Positions 25,345-33,764 are shown, numbered from the stretch's first letter. The stretch is 64,000 nt of DNA from Cytophaga aurantiaca DSM 3654 (GCF_000379725.1 NZ_KB903621.1:62001-126000), one strand, 5' to 3'. Notes: generated from the letters alone by a model not told the origin. Program-made: numbers and translations.

Positions 25345-26157
25345 TTATTCAATCGGCTTCAGCACCTCGCGTTTAAATGCTTTAAAAGGATTCTCCCAAA
25401 TCACATCTAAGGCTATATAACTTACATCTTTAATATCTTCCCGACCGATTAAATTATTCATATATCCTATGCTGTATATAAATGAAGAATTTTTCGGATC
25501 AATGGAATAATAAAAACAAAAACGTGCTTCTTTATAAGCAAAGGTCGACCAATCGGTTGAAGGTGTTGTAGATTGTGTTGAAGAGAATAAAGCTTCTGCA
25601 CTTGCCGTAAAGCGATGTACTTTATTTTTGTCGAGGGTTATTGCTGCCTGCAATCGAAAGCGCGAACGCAATTGATATCTATTATCTTCCGGTTGAAAAT
25701 CCGGATTGAAAAAAGATCTGAATTCCTGCCGGTAGGTAGCAACTAACTTCACATTCCGCACTTTTAATTCATACATAAAGCGCCCATACGCACGGATTTC
25801 CTGTTTGTGCATTGGTGAAATTGTATTGAATGATTTTTCGTCTCCGTATTCATCCTGATTCCGATAACTCAATGCAAGTGAATAATGCCAATGCTTATGA
25901 AATCTGTGATAAAATTCCTGATTCAAAACAAAGATTTCTTGATACTTCAGCGGATTATTTGATTGAGGGCCGCTTATCCTTCCCAGACCCACATAGCTGA
26001 ATGATTGTATCTTGTTTGCTGAATCCAACGATTGTCGTACACCAAATGCAAGCCACGATGCTGTATTTGTCTCGCCCAAGCCGGGAGGACTGATCTGAGC
26101 ATGTGCGGCGCATACCGTCAACAAAAAAACAAACGCATAAATAATATAGGATCTCAT
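25345..26157 (-). CDS. DUF2490 outer-membrane beta-barrel protein
   Basis: A 270-residue exported protein (signal peptide MRSYIIYAFVFLLTVCAAHAQ). The mature part has alternating strands with motifs HWHYSLALSYRNQDEYG and RYQLRSRFRLQAAITL that match the DUF2490 family of predicted outer-membrane barrels common in Bacteroidota. The typical member is around 240-270 residues, as here. Function is unknown. It is monocistronic; its upstream gap contains a hairpin belonging to the next gene. Confidence 0.7.
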   Translation of the reverse strand: MRSYIIYAFVFLLTVCAAHAQISPPGLGETNTASWLAFGVRQSLDSANKIQSFSYVGLGRISGPQSNNPLKYQEIFVLNQEFYHRFHKHWHYSLALSYRNQDEYGDEKSFNTISPMHKQEIRAYGRFMYELKVRNVKLVATYRQEFRSFFNPDFQPEDNRYQLRSRFRLQAAITLDKNKVHRFTASAEALFSSTQSTTPSTDWSTFAYKEARFCFYYSIDPKNSSFIYSIGYMNNLIGREDIKDVSYIALDVIWENPFKAFKREVLKPIE

Positions 26158-26232
26158 ACAATGTATGTCCGATGATTTATATAAAGCTCTATATCAATTT
26201 GGGGAAAAAGTGGGAATGATTGATGTTTTTAT

Positions 26233-26272
26233 AAAAAAAGCGTCTCTTGTAATTACAAAAGACGCTTTTTTT
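26233..26272. terminator. Hairpin terminator after T9SS gene
   Basis: AAAAAAAGCGTCT pairs with AGACGCTTTTTTT around a TTGTAATTACAA-type loop. It lies just past the stop of the T9SS-substrate gene on the minus strand. Confidence 0.7.
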
Positions 26273-26294
26273 AAAATCAATGAGAGAAAGAATA

Positions 26295-27401
26295 TTATTT
26301 AACAAACTTCCCTGTCCATGTTTGTTCATTATTGCTAAGTGTTAACACGTATACACCGGCTTGCAGATCAGCAACAGATATTTTATTCAGGTCTGTATTT
26401 GTTCCGCTCTTAATATGTAAGCCAGTTACAGAAGTGATGGACCAGGTTTGGAATATACAATCTGAAGGGATATAAACCAGGTCCTGAACGGGATTCGGAT
26501 ACAGTGAAACAGTTGATACATTCGATTGTGAAAGAATTCCTAAGCTTGCGTCCTGACCAAAATCAAAATAAAATGTGTTTTCATATTTATGACTTGATGA
26601 AGAATACGTATAGGCTTTTGCCCGCGTTATTTCATTGTTTGTATTTAATGTGTAAGTAAGTTTTGTGTTCAGTAAAGGTGTAGAACCAATCTGATTGGCA
26701 AAAGTAGAATCGATTTTGAGAGGACTTGCACTTTTATATGAATGATCCTGATACCCTGAAACATTCACTCTTGTATCTGTACCATTATAACCAAATTCAT
26801 AAAGAGTATCTGTTTTTACTGTATTGTTCGCATTAAAAACTACAGATATGCCGGCAAAAGATAAACGATAGAATGGATCGCTGGAAGGGTTTTTTAATTC
26901 AATACGATTGATTTTACCGTTTGAATGATAAAATACATCGTACTGTGCGTAAGTCTCCACCGTATTGTCTTCCGTATCATAAAGCGTTTCGCTGATAGAA
27001 GTAATGGTTGTTCCTGAAAGAAAGAAGGTGTCTTTTGCATACGTCGCAAATGTACCTGAAGAGCTTGATCTTGCTTCCAATAGATATGCAACATAAGCGG
27101 CAGTTCTTGTAACCGTTGTTTTACTTTCAACATAACTGATAAAGTCAGACAATTCGCTGAAAGAACTATAAATAGGCAGATCCGAATATTTTTGCTGAAG
27201 AATCAATCCGATTTGAACACTTGCACTTGGTGTGCCAAAATATTGTGTACGTTTTGTATAGCCCGCTTTTAATGTGGGACTCGTAAGTTCATCGCCAAGA
27301 TAAGATAGCGGGGTTTCAGGAAGCTGCGTTAGTGTAATATTCTGTGCGAAAACTGATACATAAAAACAAAAGATTGATATGCCGAGTAAAAATTTTTTCA
27401 T
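26295..27401 (-). CDS. T9SS substrate with C-terminal sorting domain
   Basis: A 368-residue secreted protein. A signal peptide (MKKFLLGISIFCFYVSVFAQ) takes it across the inner membrane. The last 70 residues (SLYPNPVQDLVYI, then SITSVTGLHIKSG, ISVADLQAGVYVLTL and the basic end FVK) form a type A Por secretion sorting domain, so the protein should cross the outer membrane by the type IX system. The middle (about 25-295) is Ser/Thr/Tyr-rich and all-beta; I do not recognise it. T9SS components themselves are not in this window. The gene lies 9 bases downstream of the amidotransferase gene on the same strand. Confidence 0.85.
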   Translation of the reverse strand: MKKFLLGISIFCFYVSVFAQNITLTQLPETPLSYLGDELTSPTLKAGYTKRTQYFGTPSASVQIGLILQQKYSDLPIYSSFSELSDFISYVESKTTVTRTAAYVAYLLEARSSSSGTFATYAKDTFFLSGTTITSISETLYDTEDNTVETYAQYDVFYHSNGKINRIELKNPSSDPFYRLSFAGISVVFNANNTVKTDTLYEFGYNGTDTRVNVSGYQDHSYKSASPLKIDSTFANQIGSTPLLNTKLTYTLNTNNEITRAKAYTYSSSSHKYENTFYFDFGQDASLGILSQSNVSTVSLYPNPVQDLVYIPSDCIFQTWSITSVTGLHIKSGTNTDLNKISVADLQAGVYVLTLSNNEQTWTGKFVK

Positions 27402-27410
27402 ACTAGAAAA

Positions 27411-28100
27411 TTAAGACTGAATAAATTTATTTAATAGTTGATACATCCATTGATTGGCTTTAACAATATTGTCATCGTTGTAGAATGTTTCTTCTTTATG
27501 AATATATGGGCCTTCAACTAATTCGTCCTGACAAAATTCGCTGATCGTTTTTATGCTATCGTTTGTCATTTCCATATGAAACTGCAACGCCAATACATTG
27601 TCTCCATAAGCAAAGGCTTGATTTGCGCATGCTTCAGAGCTTAACAGTTGTACGGCACCCTTAGGCAGGTCAAACGTTTCTCCATGCCAATGAAATACAT
27701 TCATAGTATCGGGAAGATCCGAGAACAAATGATTATTTTTTGCCGCAGTTGTTTTGGTAACAGGCAACCAACCAATTTCTCTGTAGGTATTTTTATAAAC
27801 TTTTGCACCCAACACCTCAGCAATCAATTGCGCACCCAAACAAATACCAATTACTTTTTTGCCGCGTTCAATCGCTTTTTTTATTAATGCTTTTTCCTGT
27901 GCAAGCCATGGATACTTGTTTTCATCGAGTACGCTCATAGGGCCGCCCATAACAATCAATACATCAAAAAGTTCTACAAAAGGCATACGCCCATCTTCAT
28001 AAAACCGTGTTGCCGTAACTTTATTGCTGGGGCGTCTAACCCAATCTTCCATGCAAGCCAGTCCCTCAAAAGGAACATGTTGAAAATAATGAATATTCAT
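27411..28100 (-). CDS. Class I glutamine amidotransferase (GMP synthase GATase-like)
   Basis: A 229-residue class I amidotransferase domain protein. The frame runs to 28184, but MNIHYFQHVPFEG at 28100 is the natural start of the family. The nucleophile lies in GICLGAQLIAEVLG and the second catalytic His in LQFHMEM, with a supporting FHWHGETFDLP segment. Stand-alone members of this type (YfeJ-like, GMP synthase GATase-like) are often annotated as glutamine amidotransferases but may hydrolyse other gamma-glutamyl amides; the true substrate is unknown. Its 5' gap (28101-28299, 199 bases) has no further gene. Confidence 0.82.
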   Translation of the reverse strand: MNIHYFQHVPFEGLACMEDWVRRPSNKVTATRFYEDGRMPFVELFDVLIVMGGPMSVLDENKYPWLAQEKALIKKAIERGKKVIGICLGAQLIAEVLGAKVYKNTYREIGWLPVTKTTAAKNNHLFSDLPDTMNVFHWHGETFDLPKGAVQLLSSEACANQAFAYGDNVLALQFHMEMTNDSIKTISEFCQDELVEGPYIHKEETFYNDDNIVKANQWMYQLLNKFIQS

Positions 28101-28299
28101 TCGAAACGAATTGTAAAAGGTGCTAATTTCAAAAATACACTTTAATGCTTCATTTTTCAAATTTTGCACTAAAGTAAGCGTCATTCAATCTATTCAAGCA
28201 TTCTGAAGCAATCCTGAAATATTCAATTAAAAAAATAATAACGCATTTGAATGTACCCCTCGTTCCATTGTTATGGATTCTATGTATCTGCTAAAATAT

Positions 28300-29055
28300 T
28301 TATTCTAAATTTTTTAAATGAACGGCTATGGCTGCAATCCTTTTATTGTCGCTGGATACAAGCACAGGACATGTTTTTGCTCTGTTGAATGCTACAACCG
28401 CTTGAGGTTTTTTACCCCAGTAGGTATACAGTAAGCCCAGCTCATACCAATGTCTCATAATGTTGGGCGTTAAAACAATTGCCTTCCCAAGCGCTTTTTC
28501 AGAATCTGCATACGTTCCTTCTGGAATTTTTCCGATAAAAGCCATTGCCAATTGTTTTTCAATCCAGCTGATATGGCCAATCTCACGATAGAATGAGCCC
28601 AGAATAGAATAAGCGATATCGTCTTTTGGATTTAAAGTAATCGCACGATTAAGTTCTACCTTAATTTGATTACATAATTTCACTTTGGTTTTACTCCCTT
28701 CAAACATTGCTGTATTGCCTAAAGCTGCAGCCAGCCATGTGTGGCCGTTTGAATTTGTTTCTTCTAATTGAATGCAGCGCTTGGAAGCTTTAACGGCATT
28801 TCTAAAATTAACTTCCTTTTCTGTAGCAGGAGCATTATCTCCATAACAAACATATGCACGTGCTATTTTCCACGGCGCTTCAGCCTTGCTTGAATTCAGA
28901 TTGTACCACGCTATAGCATCTTTATACCGCATCAAATTAAAATATGTATCTCCTTTTAAAATATTCTGACTTGTGGAGTTTAATACGTAAGAGCTTAGTA
29001 AATTAATTGTAAGCAGTCCAGCAACCAGTCCTATTATTAGATTACGTATTTTCAT
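28300..29055 (-). CDS. TPR-repeat protein, membrane-anchored
   Basis: A 251-residue protein with a single N-terminal membrane segment (residues 5-23) that could be a signal anchor. The remainder is made of tetratricopeptide-like helical pairs, e.g. YFNLMRYKDAIAWYNLNSSK, SILGSFYREIGHI and YELGLLYTYWGKKPQAVVAF. It resembles the RMDN-type TPR proteins found in Bacteroidota. TPRs mediate protein contacts; the partner is unknown. Its start overlaps the stop of the SDR gene by 4 bases, so translation is likely coupled within the PhyH-SDR-TPR operon. Confidence 0.7.
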   Translation of the reverse strand: MKIRNLIIGLVAGLLTINLLSSYVLNSTSQNILKGDTYFNLMRYKDAIAWYNLNSSKAEAPWKIARAYVCYGDNAPATEKEVNFRNAVKASKRCIQLEETNSNGHTWLAAALGNTAMFEGSKTKVKLCNQIKVELNRAITLNPKDDIAYSILGSFYREIGHISWIEKQLAMAFIGKIPEGTYADSEKALGKAIVLTPNIMRHWYELGLLYTYWGKKPQAVVAFNRAKTCPVLVSSDNKRIAAIAVHLKNLE

Positions 29056-29828
29056 TTTTTATAAAGATCGTTTGCAATTTTTTCTGTCACAAATTTTGGA
29101 AGCCATGCTGTCAAAACAACAATGATCTTGTTTAATAAACCAGGGATAATTTCTGCTTTACCTTTATACAATCCATTTACACCAATCTTCGCTACTTCGT
29201 CTGCAGTCATGCTGAACGTATCGGATTTTTTCTTTATATCAGCACTCATGCCTGCGCGTTCTACAAAATCCGTTGCTGTTGGGCCCGGACACAAGCAACT
29301 TACCGATACGCCTGTGCTTTGTAACTCCAATCTGATACCCCGTGTGAAAAGCAATACAAAGGATTTGCTGGCAGCATATAAACTCAATGTTGGTACAGCC
29401 TGATATGCAGCGGTACTTGCAACATTTAATATATACGATTTTGGATGTTTCTTTAATTGCGGAATCAATGCATACGTTAATTGAACAAGCGTTAACATAT
29501 TCAGTTGCAGCATTTCATTGTGGCTTTCAATTGAGCGATCAGAAAATTTTCCCCAAATTCCGTAACCTGCATTGTTTACCAATGTATCAACTGAATAATT
29601 TTTTTCCGTCAGCCATTTTAAAATAACCTCTGTAGAGCCTGCGTGTGAAAGATCTGCTGCCAGATAATCAACACGTACCTTGTAACGTTGACCAATAGAT
29701 AAACTTAATTCTTTCAGGGTTTCTTCTGAACGGGAAATCAATAACAGATTATTGCCCTTTGCTGCAAGTGCCTCTGCTATTGATTTCCCTATTCCTTTAC
29801 TTGCTCCTGTTATAAGTGCGTAATTCAT
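29052..29828 (-). CDS. Short-chain dehydrogenase/reductase
   Basis: A 258-residue SDR-family oxidoreductase. The nucleotide-binding motif is TGASKGIGKSIAEALA (TGxxxGxG), the structural motif VNNAGYG follows at about residue 86, and the catalytic triad is Ser (NVASTAAYQAVP), Tyr and Lys (YAASK). The C-terminal tail is hydrophobic (LLNKIIVVLTAWLPK), which suggests membrane association, as in DltE-like and steroid-dehydrogenase-like SDRs. NAD(P) preference and substrate cannot be read. It sits between PhyH-like and TPR genes in one transcript, so a lipid or fatty-acid-like substrate is plausible. Confidence 0.85.
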   Translation of the reverse strand: MNYALITGASKGIGKSIAEALAAKGNNLLLISRSEETLKELSLSIGQRYKVRVDYLAADLSHAGSTEVILKWLTEKNYSVDTLVNNAGYGIWGKFSDRSIESHNEMLQLNMLTLVQLTYALIPQLKKHPKSYILNVASTAAYQAVPTLSLYAASKSFVLLFTRGIRLELQSTGVSVSCLCPGPTATDFVERAGMSADIKKKSDTFSMTADEVAKIGVNGLYKGKAEIIPGLLNKIIVVLTAWLPKFVTEKIANDLYKK

Positions 29829-29837
29829 GTATAACCC

Positions 29838-30671
29838 TTAGCGAACAAATTTTGAAAGTCTTTGATAAAATTGAGTTGAGCTGTTTTCATTTTTTGGTTG
29901 ATACTCACCTCCAATAAAAGGAATATACATAACTCTTCTTCTGCTCTCTTCACCTAAGATCTTAGATTTTTCTACACGATGCCATGATCTTCCATCGTGT
30001 ACAGTTAAATCTCCTGCTGTAATATTAAATCCAATCTCATCCGGATCAGGCTTATGACTTACATAATATTTTTTCTTAAATAATAGATCGAAGATATCCT
30101 GCTTATGTGTGCCCGGAATAATTCTTAATCCACCATTTTTAGGATCATAATCATCCAGGTGAATTCCAACATTCAACATGGGTGCTATTTTTTTTCCGTA
30201 AAAAACATCGCGAAGACAATCGGTATGCCAGCCCATTTGAGTAAACTTACTTGTTTCGCTGTTGATGTAGTGATTCACTACTAAACCATCCTTTTCAAAT
30301 TCACCAATACGCTCGTCTTTAGCCTGCAGCAATGGATACAACGCTTTTAATCTTGGATCTTTCAACAGTTCGTTTAAAACTTTACTGAATAAAGATGCGA
30401 AGGCAAAACGCTGAACAATTTTTTTACCATCCAGATCAACGCCATACTTAATCGGTACACCGTTTATTTTTTCTCTATTGCTTTCGATCCACTGATCCTG
30501 AACATCTTCTAATGCTTTTATAACTGTGGATACTACTTCCGGTTTAAGGAAATTTTTAAAATGAATATAACCGTGTGTTTCAAAAAAATTTAACTGCTCG
30601 ACAGTAAGTGTTTCGCCTAATGTAAACACCGGTTCTTTTATTAGTGTAGTGAAATTTTTTGTAGCTACCAT
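29838..30671 (-). CDS. Phytanoyl-CoA dioxygenase family protein
   Basis: A 277-residue Fe(II)/2-oxoglutarate oxygenase of the PhyH family from the ATG at 30671 (a TTG at 30683 would add four residues). The HxD...H facial triad is visible as GWHTDCL and SWHRVEKS, with an Arg-bearing strand after the second His (SRRRVMYIPF) for 2-oxoglutarate. NGGLRIIPGTHKQ is a further family hallmark. The substrate could be a fatty acyl chain or a small secondary metabolite; PhyH is versatile. It is the first gene of a three-gene run with 9-base and -4-base junctions. Upstream lies a long AT-rich gap. Confidence 0.85.
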   Translation of the reverse strand: MVATKNFTTLIKEPVFTLGETLTVEQLNFFETHGYIHFKNFLKPEVVSTVIKALEDVQDQWIESNREKINGVPIKYGVDLDGKKIVQRFAFASLFSKVLNELLKDPRLKALYPLLQAKDERIGEFEKDGLVVNHYINSETSKFTQMGWHTDCLRDVFYGKKIAPMLNVGIHLDDYDPKNGGLRIIPGTHKQDIFDLLFKKKYYVSHKPDPDEIGFNITAGDLTVHDGRSWHRVEKSKILGEESRRRVMYIPFIGGEYQPKNENSSTQFYQRLSKFVR

Positions 30672-30683
30672 ACTTTTAAACAA

Positions 30684-31244
30684 AGATTAAATTTAAAAAC
30701 ATTGAAGAGCTTAGAATCTGCTCGGTACTTGTAACACATCTTTATTACTCTTAAATATCGATGTACTTCCTATAGTAATTTTGTGCTTAATGTTTTTTGA
30801 TCTTGCATTTTTAAATGAAACATCTTTTTTATTATATAATCTATATAGATTTAGTATAGATTAAGGCAAATGTAAAGGCTCAAATTTAAATTACCAAAAT
30901 TATGTACTGAAATTTTATTTTGAATATGGCAACAATTAAAGTATTTTAAAGAATAAAAAATCATTAAAATACATTATTATAAAATATAATTCTGTCAAAT
31001 TAGGCTTTACATCTTTGTTAAAAAGCCTGTTTGGACATTTTTCGAATTAAAATTTATTTTAAAAATGCTAAAATTTTGCTAAAAACAAGCTAAAATCTAT
31101 TTTGTGATATTTCAATATGCTTTTTTGAAAGAATAATCTATTAAAAATTGAAGAGCATATATGGAAATATATAAGATGCTAAGCCAACTGATTTTCGTCA
31201 GTTTCAAAATAGAATACTCAGCAGTTGTAAAGTCCTTTATGAAT
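30684..31244. other. About 560-base AT-rich region without a gene
   Basis: This stretch separates the PhyH-like gene start from the HxlR stop. It is very AT-rich with many poly-A/T runs. The only frame of any length in it overlaps the HxlR gene antisense and has no coding character. It has no long inverted repeat that I could see. It probably holds the PhyH-operon promoter. Confidence 0.4.
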
Positions 31245-31592
31245 TTATTTCTTCAGAATTTTCTTTCTGTGTTGTATTCCCCAATCGTAAAGTGCTTTAA
31301 TTACATCATCCAAGGTATCGGCATAGGGCAAAATGGTGTATTCTACCAATACAGGCGAATCGTCGTAAACGGTGCGTTTGATCAATTCATGTTCTTCCAG
31401 ATCTTTTAATTCCTTCGCCAATACCTTAGAGGAAATGTTCGGAATGCTTCGTTGAATTTCTCTAAAACGATGATTTCCGGTTGTAATTGAAATAATGATC
31501 TGCAGCTTCCACTTTCCGCTTACTACGTCCAGTGCATCGCGAACAGCTTGCAATGACGACGTACATTCTTTGTGACTGTGTTTGACAACCAT
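31245..31592 (-). CDS. HxlR-family transcriptional regulator
   Basis: A 115-residue winged helix-turn-helix protein of HxlR/MarR type. CTSSLQAVRDALDVVSGKWK at residues 8-27, then HRFREIQRSIPNISSKVLAKE and LEEHELIKRTVYDDSPVLVEY, are the diagnostic segments. The Cys near the N terminus is conserved in redox- or aldehyde-sensing members. It is transcribed away from a DoxX-like gene with a 102-base gap packed with GGTAACT repeats, a classic divergent regulator-target arrangement, so it probably represses itself and the DoxX gene. Confidence 0.92.
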   Translation of the reverse strand: MVVKHSHKECTSSLQAVRDALDVVSGKWKLQIIISITTGNHRFREIQRSIPNISSKVLAKELKDLEEHELIKRTVYDDSPVLVEYTILPYADTLDDVIKALYDWGIQHRKKILKK

Positions 31593-31595
31593 ATT

Positions 31596-31648
31596 GGTAA
31601 CTTTAAGGTAACTGATTACTTTTGGGTAACTGGTAACTTTTGGTAATC
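31596..31648. promoter_or_regulatory. GGTAACT repeat array, probable HxlR operator
   Basis: GGTAACT occurs at 31596-31602, 31607-31613, 31625-31631 and 31632-31638, with a fifth GGTAATC at 31642-31648. GTAA-CTGA-TTAC between the second and third forms a short palindrome. All copies lie between the divergent HxlR and DoxX-like genes. Start-to-start distances of 11, 18, 7 and 10 bases are compatible with a multi-dimer operator. Confidence 0.65.
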
Positions 31649-31694
31649 AAATCTATCTAAATTGCATCATCAATCAAAAGGAAAATTAAAGATT

Positions 31695-32063
31695 ATGAAA
31701 AAGGATAAAATTATTTACTGGGTAGCTACAGGTATTGTTACTGCCATGATGTTGATGAGTGGGGTAATGTACTTTGCAAATCCTGAAATAGCAGCAGGAT
31801 TTGTTAAATTGGGCTTTCCGGATTACTTCCGCGTAGAACTAGGAGCAGCTAAGCTTATCGGTGCAGTTGCACTTATTGTTCCGCAAATTCCAATACGAGT
31901 AAAAGAATGGGCGTATGCAGGTTTTGGTATCAACTTCATCTCTGCTATTATAACACACTTTGCTATTGGCGATGCAAAAGGCACTCCGATGATTTTCTTT
32001 TTGCTGATCGCTTTAGTTGTGTCAAATATTTATCTGCACAAAACGAAGACTGCGGTTGCGTAA
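31695..32063 (+). CDS. DoxX-like membrane protein
   Basis: A 122-residue protein with four membrane spans; the upstream TTG at 31662 is unlikely to be used because the ATG at 31695 starts the standard family N terminus (MKKDKIIYWVATGIVTAMMLMSG). FRVELGAAKLIGAVALI and the WAYAGFGINFISAIITH segment match DoxX-like proteins (DoxX_2/3). Members are associated with quinone or thiol redox processes and are frequent HxlR-regulon targets. It faces the HxlR gene across the GGTAACT array. Confidence 0.85.
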   Translation: MKKDKIIYWVATGIVTAMMLMSGVMYFANPEIAAGFVKLGFPDYFRVELGAAKLIGAVALIVPQIPIRVKEWAYAGFGINFISAIITHFAIGDAKGTPMIFFLLIALVVSNIYLHKTKTAVA

Positions 32064-32199
32064 TTATTGAAATACTAATCTATACCATTTTAAACCGATG
32101 CCTCAGCTTGAAGCGAAGGCATCGGTAATTAGTAAATCTTTCTCTTATCCTCTTATCAATATATCACAATTAATTTTTTATATTGGTTACATATAACAC

Positions 32200-32373
32200 A
32201 TGAAACCAAAGCCAGTCATACTTTCGTTTGAAAAAGCTCAAGAAGAGTTGATCGATAATTTTTTGAAATTATCGATGGAAGAACGATTTTATGCATTTTT
32301 TAAACTAAGGGCGAAATATATACCAAATGAGGCAACAGACTCTTCACAAAAAAGAATTGTCAGAATAAGATAA
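32200..32373 (+). CDS. Small helical protein, 57 aa, partner of nucleotidyltransferase
   Basis: A short frame of 57 residues beginning MKPKPVILSFEKAQEEL and ending in a basic RIVRIR. It is almost entirely helical, with a conserved-looking core SMEERFYAFFKLRAKY of a type I know from many small proteins encoded directly before DUF6036-like nucleotidyltransferases (pattern L-x-x-EER-x-x-x-x-x-x-LR). It ends 7 bases before the nucleotidyltransferase start, so the two genes are probably cotranslated. No function is established. Confidence 0.65.
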   Translation: MKPKPVILSFEKAQEELIDNFLKLSMEERFYAFFKLRAKYIPNEATDSSQKRIVRIR

Positions 32374-32380
32374 TAGCCCT

Positions 32381-32839
32381 ATGGATCTTTTTTCAGATGA
32401 ATTTTTAAAATTAATAAGCGTTTTTCAAAAAAATAATGTTGAGATAGTTCTCGTTGGCGGCATGGCTGTTACTCTACATGGCTACCATCGTTTTACTGAA
32501 GATATTGATTTATTTTTTTATCCTTCGAATGAAAACGGCACAAAGCTAATTGCTGCCTTAGAAGAATTTGGTTATGATACTGCTGATTTTAACGAAACAG
32601 ATTTTTCAAAAGCAATGCATTTCAGGCTCTATGAAAAAGACAGCTACATTGATTTGCTAAATGCAACTGTTGGTGTAACCCCAGATGAAATTTTTAAATC
32701 TGCAACTTCTTTTTCAATTAATGACATTGAAATAAAGGTTATTCATATAAACCAGCTCATCCAAAATAAAATCGCATTAAATACATCTAAAGATACTGCT
32801 GATGCGGAAGCTTTAATAAAAATCAGAGATAAGCAATAA
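32381..32839 (+). CDS. Nucleotidyltransferase (DUF6036/MNT-like)
   Basis: A 152-residue protein of the minimal nucleotidyltransferase fold. The signature VLVGGMAVTLHGYHRFTEDIDLFF carries the GG(A/M) turn and the metal-binding D-x-D (EDIDLF, about residues 44-49) with a possible third acid near SYIDLLN. It resembles the AbiEii/DUF6036 group, several of which are toxin-antitoxin or phage-defence components. Here the partner is the 57-residue helical protein just upstream, not an AbiEi-type repressor, and no HEPN gene is adjacent. NTP transfer activity is inferred from the fold only. Confidence 0.75.
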   Translation: MDLFSDEFLKLISVFQKNNVEIVLVGGMAVTLHGYHRFTEDIDLFFYPSNENGTKLIAALEEFGYDTADFNETDFSKAMHFRLYEKDSYIDLLNATVGVTPDEIFKSATSFSINDIEIKVIHINQLIQNKIALNTSKDTADAEALIKIRDKQ

Positions 32840-32846
32840 TTTAGCT

Positions 32847-33110
32847 ATGCGATTCATCGATCGAAAAAGGACATTTTATATTCTTATAGCAGCAAATATT
32901 ATTTTATTGAACTTGCTTTACTTTGCATTTACTAATCAAACAAGTTCACACCCATCAACATATACAATACCAGCAATGCTATTAATACTGTTGTATATCA
33001 CTGATACATTTTTTGTTTGGTTTGCATTTATTAAAGACAGCAAAATAAAAACATACTATCTGGTATTCCCAATCGCGCAATTTATAATGATCGCATTCTT
33101 TTGGATTTAA
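32847..33110 (+). CDS. Small three-span membrane protein, unknown
   Basis: An 87-residue protein with three hydrophobic segments (about residues 10-28, 41-60 and 67-86). It starts 7 bases after the nucleotidyltransferase stop, so it may be a third member of that unit, although no family is recognised. Its N terminus is basic (MRFIDRKRTF), consistent with inner-membrane insertion. Confidence 0.5.
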   Translation: MRFIDRKRTFYILIAANIILLNLLYFAFTNQTSSHPSTYTIPAMLLILLYITDTFFVWFAFIKDSKIKTYYLVFPIAQFIMIAFFWI

Positions 33111-33304
33111 TACAAAAAATACAACAATTGTCTATTACAGACATCAGAAATAATGATTATGAATTTCAGCAATAGAATAGTGTATTCATGATTATTTTCT
33201 AATTCTTATAGGTATTTACTCAGTTCGAACTACCAATTTACCTTTATATAACAGATACTGGCATGCTATTTTCTGCATGATTTGTATAAACATAAAACCA
33301 ACCA

Positions 33305-33713
33305 ATGGGGACGATTATTAACAAACTTGATTATTCAAGAATTCAGCAATGCATTAGAAATGCTAAACAATTTAATTCAATTACTATTGTTGAAGCTGCG
33401 GCTTTAATGCACGAACTTAAATTAGGTGAACTTTTAGAGCCTGAAGAAATTCCTAATAATGTGGTTACAATGAATTCAATTGTCAAAATTTCTTTTGTTG
33501 ATTCAAATAAAAGAGTTTCGTTTCAACTTGTATACCCCCGATAAAGCAGATTTAAAAATGAATAAAATTTCTATCTTTTCGGCTATAGCTACGGCATTGA
33601 TAGGCTATAAGATCGGTGATGAAATTGAGTGGTGCGCACCTGCAGGTATGACAAAAATCAAAATTGAAGAAATTCTTTACCAACCAGAAGCAGCCGGAGA
33701 TTATAATTTATAA
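33305..33713 (+). pseudogene. Frameshifted Rnk/GreA-type RNA polymerase-binding protein
   Basis: Two overlapping frames together encode one protein of about 135 residues, the length of Rnk. The first frame (33305-33544) gives the N-terminal helices and MNSIVKISFVDSNKRVSFQL; the second continues DKADLKMNKISIFSAIATAL, GYKIGDEIEW and the hallmark end EILYQPEAAGDYNL. The switch happens in a run of five C at 33535-33539: losing one C would restore VYPDKADL, matching the family VYPDEAD. Either the gene is inactivated, the C run is a sequencing error, or the ribosome slips here. Rnk-type proteins bind RNA polymerase through a coiled coil plus an FKBP-like GreA C-terminal domain. Confidence 0.8.
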
Positions 33714-33732
33714 TACATGTTACTTTTAAAAT

Positions 33733-33764
33733 TTCGTCGGACCACAAAAAAGTGGTCTGACGAA
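33733..33764. terminator. Hairpin, TTCGTC/GTGGTC family, copy 1
   Basis: TTCGTCGGACCAC (33733-33745) pairs with GTGGTCTGACGAA (33752-33764) with one G-T pair. The right arm AGTGGTCTGACGAATG is identical to that of the hairpin at 56360-56393. It follows the frameshifted gene and may terminate it. Confidence 0.65.

Noticed and set aside
31161-31409. Plus-strand 82-codon frame upstream of HxlR
   Set aside because: It overlaps the HxlR gene antisense and has no conserved feature.
32381-32839. Full AbiE or MNT-HEPN defence system
   Set aside because: No AbiEi-type repressor or HEPN protein is adjacent; only the nucleotidyltransferase and a 57-residue partner are visible.
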